Below the pieces are notes generated by a model. The model was given only the letters and a program-made list of their open reading frames with translations, made no database searches and had not been told where the DNA came from. The translations under genes were made by a program, and so were the position numbers. From Bacteroidaceae bacterium (GTDB lineage: Bacteria; Bacteroidota; Bacteroidia; Bacteroidales; Bacteroidaceae), in the NCBI GenBank assembly GCA_017940565.1, contig JAGAYH010000050.1, positions 1 to 35,135 on the forward strand: DNA of 35,135 nucleotides. The letters run 5' to 3'. This document shows positions 7,101 to 14,144 of the stretch, one piece after another (the first letter of the stretch is position 1; the number at the start of each line of letters is the position of its first letter).

Positions 7101-8039
7101 ATGAACAACCGCATTACAGAACTTTTCGGAATACAATATCCCGTCATCGCCGGCGGCATGGTCTGGTGCAGCGGCTGGCGTCTCACCGCCGCCGTCAGCG
7201 AGCAGGGCGGCCTCGGCCTCCTCGGCGCCGGCAGCATGACGCCCGACGTGCTGCGCGACCAGATACGCAAAGTCAGAGCCGCCACCTCGAAACCCTTCGG
7301 TGTCAACGTGCCCCTGATGAAACCCAATGCCGACGAACTGATACAGGTCATCGCCGAAGAACAGGTGCCCGTAGTATTCACCTCGGCCGGCAGCCCCAAG
7401 AAATGGACCTCATGGCTCCATGAGCGCGGCATCAAGGTGGCCCACGTCGTAGCCTCCTCGCTCTTCGCCCGCAAGTGTGAAGACGCCGGTGTCGATGCCG
7501 TCGTAGCCGAAGGCTTTGAAGCCGGCGGTCACAACGGCAAGGAAGAAACCACCACGCTCTGCCTCATCCCCGCCGTGCGCCGCGCCACATCGCTGCCCCT
7601 CATCGCCGCCGGCGGCATCGCCAGCGGACAGGCCTGCCTCGCCGTCCAGGCCCTCGGCGCCGAAGGCGTGCAGATAGGCACCCTCTTCGCCCTCACCCAG
7701 GAGAGCTCCGCCAGCGAAGCCTTCAAGCAGCGCTGCCTCAACCTGCAGGAAGGCGACACCAAACTGCTCCTGCGCAAGCTCTCGCCCACCCGCCTCGTCA
7801 AGGGCGGCTTCTACACCGCCATCGAAGAAGCCGAAAACCGCGGCGCCTCGCCCGAGGAACTCCTCGCCATCATCGGCACCGGCAAAACCAAAGTCGGCAT
7901 CTACGACGGCGACGTCGAGAACGGCGAACTCGAAATAGGCCAGGCCGCCTCACAACTCTGCGGCACACAGCCCCAGAGCGTTACCCAGGTATTCCAGCGC
8001 CTCATCAGCGAATACCGCGAAGCCAAAGCAGCCCTTTAA
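7101..8039 (+). CDS. NMO/FabK-like flavin-dependent oxidoreductase
   Basis: A 312-aa FMN-binding TIM-barrel protein of the 2-nitropropane dioxygenase family, which includes nitronate monooxygenases and the FabK enoyl-ACP reductases. Seen: N-terminal F.IQYPVIAGGM, GLGLLGAGSM, the PFGVNVPLM strand, the characteristic GFEAGGHNG active-site loop (His near residue 149), the FMN phosphate-binding IAAGGIASG, and GAEGVQIGTLFALT. From sequence alone I cannot decide between fatty-acid synthesis (FabK) and nitronate detoxification. In a genome lacking FabI the first would be favoured, but the window cannot show that. It lies 13 nt behind the hexosaminidase with no promoter in between and is followed by the palindromic terminator-like repeat. 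Confidence 0.8.
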   Translation: MNNRITELFGIQYPVIAGGMVWCSGWRLTAAVSEQGGLGLLGAGSMTPDVLRDQIRKVRAATSKPFGVNVPLMKPNADELIQVIAEEQVPVVFTSAGSPKKWTSWLHERGIKVAHVVASSLFARKCEDAGVDAVVAEGFEAGGHNGKEETTTLCLIPAVRRATSLPLIAAGGIASGQACLAVQALGAEGVQIGTLFALTQESSASEAFKQRCLNLQEGDTKLLLRKLSPTRLVKGGFYTAIEEAENRGASPEELLAIIGTGKTKVGIYDGDVENGELEIGQAASQLCGTQPQSVTQVFQRLISEYREAKAAL

Positions 8040-8075
8040 CCCCTTCCCCCTCCGGGGCGACACGTTGCAGAAACA

Positions 8076-8130
8076 AAACGGCGCCTCGGACGAACGAAAC
8101 GGCGCCTCGAAAAAACGAGGCGCCGTTTTT
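8076..8130. repeat. Palindromic repeat family, copy 2 (also a likely terminator)
   Basis: AAACGGCGCCTCG (8097-8109) pairs perfectly with 8116-8128 around six A residues, and TTTTT ends at 8130. The same 13-mer is present as a direct copy at 8076-8088. It most likely terminates the GH20-flavoprotein unit on the plus strand. It also marks the sharp change from GC-rich backbone to the AT-rich island that follows. Confidence 0.75.
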
Positions 8131-8185
8131 GTTTCCGGAATAGCAGATGCCACAATTTGAAACGAAACTACCTGTATAAAGCCCT

Positions 8186-8266
8186 TTATTTCCATATAGT
8201 CATGCCAATCTTTACACGTTCTGGCATTACAGGATTGGTTAAAAGATAAACTATTCCGTATTCCAT
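8186..8266 (-). pseudogene. N-terminal remnant of a GIY-YIG / T5orf172-type nuclease
   Basis: A 26-codon frame on the minus strand reads MEYGIVYLLTNPVMPERVKI then GMTIWK and a stop. This closely follows the start of GIY-YIG proteins of the T5orf172/MUG113 group, which typically begin YG.VY.L.NP.MP..VKIG.T; the Y-G-I-V-Y pattern corresponds to the GIY half of the name. The rest of the domain (YIG-like part, catalytic Arg and Glu) is missing and the GC-rich repeat at 8076-8130 lies just beyond. I infer a gene cut off at the island boundary, the fourth member of the operon above it (19 nt after the unknown gene counting from its stop at 8276 to 8266 is 9 nt). It is too short to be functional. 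Confidence 0.5.
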
Positions 8267-8275
8267 AACTTAGTT

Positions 8276-9013
8276 CTATTTATATTTATTATATAGAAGT
8301 TCTGCCCCTAAATAGATAATCCAACGCACTTTATTATAATACTCGTCATGGAACGGTTGTTTGTAGTTAATAATTCTTCCCTTTATTGAGAAATGTTCAG
8401 ATTGAGAGAATAATTTGTAATATTGATAAACATAGGCATATCCAGCAACTTCTTCAAACGACTTCAATACATCATAAATTTGAGAAACTTTCCCTTTAAA
8501 TTCAATATTATTTATCTTAATAGGTTGTTGAGAATTAAATTTCCACTCTTCACCTTTAGCAGAACTTAGGCACTCTTTCAAATCATCATACAATTTTTCT
8601 TGATAATCTTTCTTCTGTTCATCAAAGGCTTCGGCATCGTCGGGGTATGTCAATTTGCGTATTTCAATGTTAGCGTTCAACGCAGTTTTTAATGACTTTG
8701 CAAAATCCAAATCAAAATAGTAGATTACATCATCTAATTGCTTATCGTTTAGTTGTGATATAAGCAAAGAAGTCATCAAATCTGTTATTATGCTACGATA
8801 CATTAAATTGGCAGGGGCACACAGAACTTCATACTCTTCATATGGTATATAATGTAGAGCATTCAATGAAATCCTTATTTTTCTAGAGAGTTCATTTAGA
8901 GCAACAAATCTTTTATTCTCGATTTGCTTAGATTTGTTTTCTGTTAATATGTGAAGCTTTTCAACAATACTTAACACCTTTTCTAATGATATAATTGCTA
9001 ATTTTCCCATCAT
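8276..9013 (-). CDS. Hypothetical protein of the DUF262-HNH/methyltransferase operon
   Basis: A 245-aa soluble-looking protein not recognised with confidence. It is Lys/Glu/Asn-rich with mostly helical character and no signal peptide. A C-terminal Tyr/Phe-rich helical segment (about residues 175-245, QYYKLFSQSEHFSIKG) loosely recalls DUF5677-type helical proteins, which I would not press. The first ATG overlaps the stop of the DUF262-HNH gene by 4 nt (ATGA, 9010-9013), implying translational coupling and equal dosage. It is AT-rich like the two genes upstream and unlike the flanking backbone. By context it is an accessory subunit, specificity factor or immunity component of the restriction-like module. 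No function is claimed. Confidence 0.7.
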   Translation of the reverse strand: MMGKLAIISLEKVLSIVEKLHILTENKSKQIENKRFVALNELSRKIRISLNALHYIPYEEYEVLCAPANLMYRSIITDLMTSLLISQLNDKQLDDVIYYFDLDFAKSLKTALNANIEIRKLTYPDDAEAFDEQKKDYQEKLYDDLKECLSSAKGEEWKFNSQQPIKINNIEFKGKVSQIYDVLKSFEEVAGYAYVYQYYKLFSQSEHFSIKGRIINYKQPFHDEYYNKVRWIIYLGAELLYNKYK

Positions 9014-10194
9014 CTATTCCCTTTCGCTCTATTATGTGTCTTGCACAACATCTGGCAGTTCTCTATATCAGTTGAGCCACCCTTGCTCCATGCGGTTACA
9101 TGGTCGGCATCCATTTCTTCCAGTTTCCAAATGCGGCGGGCATTCTGGTCGTGACCAATAGCGCAGTAGGGACAGTTGCTCACGCCCTCGGCCTTTGCCT
9201 TATCAGTCTGTTGCTGATACACTTTGCGCATGGTGGGCTTGTCGAACAAGCGGACATTCAACAGTTTTGTATCTTGACAACCACCAAGCACATACTCAAA
9301 GATTCCTCGGCGGTTAGTCACAAAGTCATCGTTCATCAATTCGCGGACTTTTGCAGATAACTCTGTATGGTCGTAGGGCTTTGCATGGAAACGCTCGTAG
9401 AGTTCGCCCCAGTTCAAGCCTTGCATTTCGTCATAGACATCATCAAACTTGCTATCCACCCAATCTATCACGGTGTTGAAATAGGTCTTTATTTCGCCGA
9501 TGTCCTCGTCACGACGATGGGCAGACATATAGCCGTCCACGTTTCCTTTACTTACCCATTCCAGAGCAGTTGCTAAGAATTGCTGTCGGTTAGCTGGTCC
9601 TTTTACATAGCTTTCCCAACGCTGAATATTGGCGTTTTGTGAGTTACTGAACTCCGCTTTGCATAGTGTAACAAATGGCCCACTGAACACGGCATTCAAT
9701 TCCTCTTGATGATTAAGAGGAATGCCTGCAATGTTAATTGTCTTAAACCATTCTTTGATTTCCTCCTCGGCATGTTCGCCCTCGCCTTCGCAAATATAGA
9801 CCAGTAACTTCGTTTGAAGAATCTTCTGTTGCTGTCCTTCATTCAGACCGTCAAAAATCTGCTCTAAGTCATTAATCTTAACAGCAAACTTGTTCTTAAT
9901 GAAACGACCAAGCGAAGTAATGCGTTGCTGACCGTCAAGCACTTCCAATTCAGTTTGAGGTGACTGATAGTCTTTGTTGCGGTTGAAGTATATCAGCCCA
10001 AGCGGATAGCCTTTCAACACAGATTCAATCACAGCAACATCACGTTTGCCGTCGGCATAAATGTAGTTACGCTGATACTCTGGCTGGATGGTCAACTGAC
10101 CAGCCAAGCCATAGAGACCTTTTCCTTCCAGTTCGTTATACTCAAAGCCGTCGCAAATCTGCTCAACGGTATAAATTTTCAATTCTGTCTTCAT
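9010..10194 (-). CDS. DUF262-HNH nuclease (GmrSD-like)
   Basis: A 394-aa fusion of a DUF262 (GmrS-like, ParB/Srx-fold nucleotide-hydrolysing) domain and a C-terminal HNH nuclease. In DUF262 the core is LDGQQRITSL (Asp87-Arg91), preceded by QPEYQRNYI..... and VLKGYPLGLIYFNR, all diagnostic. Residues about 340-394 form the HNH: a CPYC knuckle, DADHVTAWSKGG (DxDH with the catalytic His), then ENCQMLCKTHNRAKGN. Known relatives are modification-dependent or phage-defence nucleases such as GmrSD. Here the partner is an EcoRI-type methyltransferase encoded immediately upstream (ATGA overlap, 10191-10194), so it may instead be the cleavage half of a restriction-modification system. Domain calls are firm; target and dependence on modification are not visible. 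Confidence 0.88.
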   Translation of the reverse strand: MKTELKIYTVEQICDGFEYNELEGKGLYGLAGQLTIQPEYQRNYIYADGKRDVAVIESVLKGYPLGLIYFNRNKDYQSPQTELEVLDGQQRITSLGRFIKNKFAVKINDLEQIFDGLNEGQQQKILQTKLLVYICEGEGEHAEEEIKEWFKTINIAGIPLNHQEELNAVFSGPFVTLCKAEFSNSQNANIQRWESYVKGPANRQQFLATALEWVSKGNVDGYMSAHRRDEDIGEIKTYFNTVIDWVDSKFDDVYDEMQGLNWGELYERFHAKPYDHTELSAKVRELMNDDFVTNRRGIFEYVLGGCQDTKLLNVRLFDKPTMRKVYQQQTDKAKAEGVSNCPYCAIGHDQNARRIWKLEEMDADHVTAWSKGGSTDIENCQMLCKTHNRAKGNR

Positions 10195-11279
10195 ACTGAT
10201 TGCTTTTTACGGATTAGTATTCGACGGTATGGCAATTCTGGCTTTCCGTCCTTCATATAATACAGGTCGCCGTCACGAAGTCCTTTATTTATCTCTTTTA
10301 GTTCACGAGGATATGGTTTTAAGCCTAACTCTAATCCATAATCTCCGTGTGGATGACCAATAATCTCAAATTGTTCTGGGCAGTATTTGTCAAGGAAAGT
10401 AATGGGAACTCCCATCGCTCCTTCATAATCAGAGGGAATTGCATCGGTAAATGGAATGTCTATAGCGTCATAATTCTCATAATGAACATAGTCTTTTTGG
10501 CCTCTAATCTCTTTATGCTTACTATGCTTGAAGTTCTCTGCCATCGTCATTAAGCGTAAAGGCTGATGGCGGCGTCCGTGGTCAATATTTGTAAACCAAC
10601 GGGAATGTGCCGCTTCATATAATTCCCCATTCGTATCAGCAAAATAAAACCACCTAACATCATTGACTCCCAGCCAAACTTGGTTATCCTTTATCAATGG
10701 GAATATTTCTTTATAGGTGACAGCATTCATATTGCCAATGATGATAAACTGCTTCTGGGCTTCCATTAGCCACGCCACAAACTCACGGAACAGCGAGAAA
10801 GGCGGATTAGTTACAATGATGTCTGCCTCGTCACGTAGTTTGCGTATTTCCTTACTGCGGAAATCACCGTCACCCTCCAGATACTGCCATTGCAAATCTT
10901 CGATGTTGATACGATTGTCGCCCGTTACATCACGTTCAAGTACGAATATCTTGCCATGCGTCTTGCTCTTGTCAGTGTCATAGTGCGGTTGCGAAGTTTC
11001 AAAGAGAGTCGGCTGATACGGCATCTTGTACTTCTTGCTTTCAGGGGCATAGCTTGTGGAAATCAGCTTCTTCAAGCCCAGCAACTCAAAGTTCTGCGCA
11101 AAGAACTTCGTAAAGTTGCTCCATTCGGGATCATCGCAAGGCAGCAGCACCGTCTTACCACGAAACACATTCGGGTCGTAGTCCAAATAGGCGTTTATCT
11201 CCTTCTGAATGTCGGTATATTGCGTATAGAACTCATCGTTCTTCGCCGTCTTTGCATTTGCTAAGTTCGTATTTGCCAT
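10191..11279 (-). CDS. EcoRI-family adenine-N6 DNA methyltransferase
   Basis: A 362-aa methyltransferase of the M.EcoRI type, which transfers a methyl group from SAM to adenine N6. Seen: N-terminal KNDEFYTQY.DI, the unusual SAM-region LPCDDPEWSNF (M.EcoRI has a CDDP..SNF equivalent), GLKKLI, GDGDFRS, the catalytic TNPPFSLF (Asn158-Phe161), a following IIGN.N..TYKE.F.LIK.N..WLGV, and late YDAI.V/IP...IP.DY.G.MGVPITFLDK...QFE. These match the family closely from memory. It is the first gene of the three-gene AT-rich operon, overlapping the DUF262-HNH gene by 4 nt. It could protect the host from that nuclease, or supply the mark the nuclease reads. Recognition sequence cannot be inferred. Confidence 0.9.
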   Translation of the reverse strand: MANTNLANAKTAKNDEFYTQYTDIQKEINAYLDYDPNVFRGKTVLLPCDDPEWSNFTKFFAQNFELLGLKKLISTSYAPESKKYKMPYQPTLFETSQPHYDTDKSKTHGKIFVLERDVTGDNRINIEDLQWQYLEGDGDFRSKEIRKLRDEADIIVTNPPFSLFREFVAWLMEAQKQFIIIGNMNAVTYKEIFPLIKDNQVWLGVNDVRWFYFADTNGELYEAAHSRWFTNIDHGRRHQPLRLMTMAENFKHSKHKEIRGQKDYVHYENYDAIDIPFTDAIPSDYEGAMGVPITFLDKYCPEQFEIIGHPHGDYGLELGLKPYPRELKEINKGLRDGDLYYMKDGKPELPYRRILIRKKQSV

Positions 11280-11310
11280 TCCTGTTGCTTTAGATTCTTA
11301 CTTTTGGTTG

Positions 11311-11318
11311 CAAATTTA
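11311..11318 (-). promoter_or_regulatory. -7 element of the methyltransferase-DUF262 operon
   Basis: Minus-strand TAAATTTG, 31 nt before the ATG at 11279, in an AT-rich context. No TTTG is found at the expected -33 spacing. Confidence 0.4.
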
Positions 11319-11530
11319 CTTAATTTTATTGAGTATTCGGTCTATAACGTAAAAATTGCCAATTTTTAGGGCCATTAAATGAAAATGTGTAAGTACTTAT
11401 TGTATCGTAAATCTGTAATAATTAAAATACGATCGAAACCAGCGGAAAAATAGTTGACAAAAATTTAGTATGACAGGGAGTGATGGGGAGTGGAAAGAAA
11501 AATATTAGGGAAAGATTGAGGGAAGGTGGC

Positions 11531-11561
11531 TTGCTTTTGCTGTTTTTTATTTGTATTTTTG
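11531..11561 (+). promoter_or_regulatory. Bacteroidetes-type promoter in the island's right flank
   Basis: TTG (11531-11533), a 20-nt gap, TATTTTTG (11554-11561): a full match to TTG-N20-TAnnTTTG. It points rightwards into a region holding only a 27-aa reading frame before aminopeptidase P. The stretch 11280-11530 shows no gene I can support beyond a 24-codon frame at 11379-11453 that I consider chance. Confidence 0.5.
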
Positions 11562-11610
11562 CAATAGAAAGAACGGGCGTTTTACGTTACGTTGAAATGG
11601 CATTAAGTAT

Positions 11611-11694
11611 ATGAAAATGAAGGAAGCTGAATTGAGAATAACAGAAGAAGATATAGCGAATCTCTTAAGATTGGGAAATGTCGGGAATAATTAA
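11611..11694 (+). CDS. Possible 27-aa small protein or leader
   Basis: ATG AAA ATG AAG then a short acidic/basic amphipathic sequence (KEAELRITEEDIANLLRLGN) and TAA. It lies about 40 nt downstream of a well-matched promoter at 11531-11561. I do not recognise it. It may be a real small gene, a remnant of a longer gene lost at the island edge, or chance. Only the promoter and the charged, codon-like composition support it. Confidence 0.25.
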   Translation: MKMKEAELRITEEDIANLLRLGNVGNN

Positions 11695-11754
11695 TAAGGA
11701 ATCATGAGGGTATTATATGACCATGTTTAACCCCATCGTACCTTAAATTATTTA

Positions 11755-11762
11755 TAACTTTG
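11755..11762 (+). promoter_or_regulatory. -7 element of the aminopeptidase P gene
   Basis: TAACTTTG, 19 nt before the ATG at 11782. No clear TTTG lies 19-20 nt upstream. Confidence 0.45.
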
Positions 11763-11781
11763 CAGAAGAAATCTATCCTTT

Positions 11782-13563
11782 ATGAATAACAAACTGATTA
11801 GTGATCGCGTGGAGGCTTTGAGGGCCTGGATGCGCGAGGAGGAACTGGACGCTTTCGTGGTGCCAACGGGCGACCCGCATTTGAGCGAATATGTGCCGGC
11901 ACACTGGAAGACGCGCGAATGGCTGACGGGCTTCACGGGCTCGGCAGGCACGGCCGTGGTGACACTGACTGAGGCGGCTCTGTGGACGGACTCGCGCTAC
12001 TGGCTGCAGGCGGAGTCGCAGTTGAAGGGGACGCCGTTCGTGCTGAAGAAGTCGGGCGACCCGACGACTCCGGAGATGAGCGAGTGGCTGAGTGAACGGC
12101 TCTATGAGTTCGACACCGTGGGTGTGGACGGATGGACCATATCGGACGATGCCCTGGGAAAACTCGAAGAGGATCTCGATGTGTACGGCATTGAGCTGGA
12201 AACGATGCTGAGCCCCTGGAATACGATATGGAAAGACCGGCCTGCGATGCCGAAGGACAAGATTGAGATACAACCGCTGGAGTATGCCGGCCAGAGTGCG
12301 AAGGAGAAGATAGGGATGCTGCGGGCTTACCTGAGCATCCACCAGTTTAGCCTGATGGTGATAGGGGCGCTGGATGAGGTGGCATGGCTACTCAACCTGA
12401 GAGGCTCGGACGTGCCGTGTAACCCGGTATTCACTGCCTATTTCATGGTAACGCCGAAGAAGGCGTGGCTCTATGTGGACAAGGCCAAACTGACCCCGGA
12501 GGTGAGCGCATACCTGAAGGAAACGGGTGTGACCGTGCGGCCTTACAGCCAGATAATAAAAGACCTGAAACAGCTTAAGAAGCAGTATATCTGTCTGCCG
12601 GACAATCTGAACAGCAGACTGCTTGACGCTCCGTCGCAATGTCACATAAAGCTCATTGAATCGCCGGCGAAAGTCGCAAAGGCGTTTAAGAACAATACAG
12701 AGATTGAAGGGTTCCGACAGGCCATGCTGCGCGACGGGGTGGCAATGGTGAAATTCCTGCGCTGGCTGAAACCGGCAGTAAAGCGGGGCGGCGTGACTGA
12801 AATGGGCGTGGACCGCAAGCTCACGGCCCTGCGGGCGGAGCAGCCGCTCTACCGGGGACTGAGTTTCGACACCATCGCGGCCTACGGCGACCACGGGGCC
12901 ATCGTCCACTACGAGGCTACGCCGGAGACCGACCGCGAGTTGAAGCCCGAGGGATTCTTGCTGCTCGACAGCGGTGCGCAATATCAGGACGGCACGACAG
13001 ACATCACCCGGACCATTGCCCTGGGCACACCCACTGAGGAGGAAAAGCACGTGTACACTTTGGTTCTTAAAGGGCACATCGCCCTGAGCCGCGCAAAGTT
13101 CCCCGAGGACACTTGCGGCACCCAGCTCGACCTGGCCGCCCGCTATGCCATGTGGCAGGAGGGCTACAACTATGGCCACGGCACGGGCCACGGCGTGGGC
13201 AGTTTCCTCAATGTACACGAAGGGCCCCACCAGATACGCATGAACCATGTGCCGGCAACCATTGACCCCGGCATGACGGTAACCGACGAACCGGGCATCT
13301 ACCTGAAAGGACGCTTTGGGGTGCGGACGGAGAATGTGTTGCTCTGTGTGGAAGACAAGAAAACGGAGTTTGGGGAGTTTTTCGCCTTCGAACCTCTCAC
13401 CCTCTGTCCTATCGACACCACTCCCATTGACAAGACCATGCTATCCAAAGCGGAAACAGACTGGCTGAACGATTACCACCGCACAGTGCGCGAAAAGCTG
13501 ATGCCCCTGCTCGACAATGAAGCCGACCGCAAATGGCTCGAAAAAGCAACAAAGAAAATCTAA
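11782..13563 (+). CDS. Xaa-Pro aminopeptidase (M24B, APP1-like)
   Basis: A 593-aa cytosolic metallopeptidase removing the N-terminal residue from peptides with proline in position two. It has the three-part architecture of the long XPNPEP1-like enzymes: two creatinase-like N-terminal domains (about 1-310, with DAFVVPTGDPHLSEYVP and TGFTGSAGTAVVT) and a pita-bread catalytic domain. The five metal ligands fall at the expected spacing: Asp396 in LLDSGAQY, Asp407 in GTTDITRT, His470 in HGTGHGVG, Glu503 in TDEPGIY and Glu517 in RTENVL. No signal peptide is present. It is the first of three co-directional genes, 17 nt ahead of the carbonic-anhydrase-like gene. GC content is back to the backbone level. 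Confidence 0.93.
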   Translation: MNNKLISDRVEALRAWMREEELDAFVVPTGDPHLSEYVPAHWKTREWLTGFTGSAGTAVVTLTEAALWTDSRYWLQAESQLKGTPFVLKKSGDPTTPEMSEWLSERLYEFDTVGVDGWTISDDALGKLEEDLDVYGIELETMLSPWNTIWKDRPAMPKDKIEIQPLEYAGQSAKEKIGMLRAYLSIHQFSLMVIGALDEVAWLLNLRGSDVPCNPVFTAYFMVTPKKAWLYVDKAKLTPEVSAYLKETGVTVRPYSQIIKDLKQLKKQYICLPDNLNSRLLDAPSQCHIKLIESPAKVAKAFKNNTEIEGFRQAMLRDGVAMVKFLRWLKPAVKRGGVTEMGVDRKLTALRAEQPLYRGLSFDTIAAYGDHGAIVHYEATPETDRELKPEGFLLLDSGAQYQDGTTDITRTIALGTPTEEEKHVYTLVLKGHIALSRAKFPEDTCGTQLDLAARYAMWQEGYNYGHGTGHGVGSFLNVHEGPHQIRMNHVPATIDPGMTVTDEPGIYLKGRFGVRTENVLLCVEDKKTEFGEFFAFEPLTLCPIDTTPIDKTMLSKAETDWLNDYHRTVREKLMPLLDNEADRKWLEKATKKI

Positions 13564-13580
13564 TCATTAGAACGAATAAT

Positions 13581-14117
13581 ATGGCTTTGATTAAATCATA
13601 CAAAGGCAAAAGTCCCCAGTTCGGAAAGAACTGCTATCTGTCAGAAAACGCCAGCGTCATCGGTGAAGTAACCATGGGCGACGAGTGCAGCGTCTGGTTC
13701 AATGCCGTGGTGCGTGGCGACGTGGCTCCCATCACCATCGGCGACCGCAGTAATGTGCAGGACGGCTCGTGTGTCCACGTGACCCATGACACCGGCCCCA
13801 CCCACATCGGCAGCGACGTGACCATAGGACACAACGTCACCGTACACGCCTGCACCATCCACGACGGGGCTCTCATCGGCATGGGGGCCACCCTGCTCGA
13901 CGGTTGCGAGATAGGCGAAGGCGCCATCGTGGCTGCCGGCGCCCTGGTGCTGCAGAACACTAAAATCCCCGCTCACGAGATATGGGGGGGTGTGCCGGCA
14001 AAATATCTCAAGCCCACACGTCCGGGACAGACCGACAATGCCGCACACTATGTGGCCTACGCCAAATACTACATGGCTGAGAACCCCGACACCGTAGTCA
14101 ACCCCTCGCAAGAGTAA
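13581..14117 (+). CDS. Gamma-carbonic anhydrase-like hexapeptide-repeat protein
   Basis: A 178-aa left-handed beta-helix protein of the gamma-CA/YrdA group. Successive hexapeptide turns run from about residue 20 to 140 (ASVIGEVTMGDE, ITIGDRSNVQDG, HIGSDVTIGHNVTVHACTIH, ALIGMGATLLDG, AIVAAGALVL). Candidate zinc ligands are His85 and His90 (GHNVTVH, the spacing seen in Cam) plus His66 or His69. The closing WGGVPAKYLKP is typical. Carbonic anhydrase activity is possible but often undetectable in this subgroup. The ATG at 13581 gives the conserved N-terminus; an in-frame ATG at 13533 would add 16 residues inside aminopeptidase P and is unlikely. priA follows after 27 nt. Confidence 0.88.
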   Translation: MALIKSYKGKSPQFGKNCYLSENASVIGEVTMGDECSVWFNAVVRGDVAPITIGDRSNVQDGSCVHVTHDTGPTHIGSDVTIGHNVTVHACTIHDGALIGMGATLLDGCEIGEGAIVAAGALVLQNTKIPAHEIWGGVPAKYLKPTRPGQTDNAAHYVAYAKYYMAENPDTVVNPSQE

Positions 14118-14144
14118 CCTGCACGACACCACCGACCTGTCGAG

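Noticed and set aside
13533-13580. Upstream ATG for the gamma-carbonic-anhydrase-like gene
   Set aside because: It lies inside the end of the aminopeptidase P gene and adds 16 polar residues before the conserved start.
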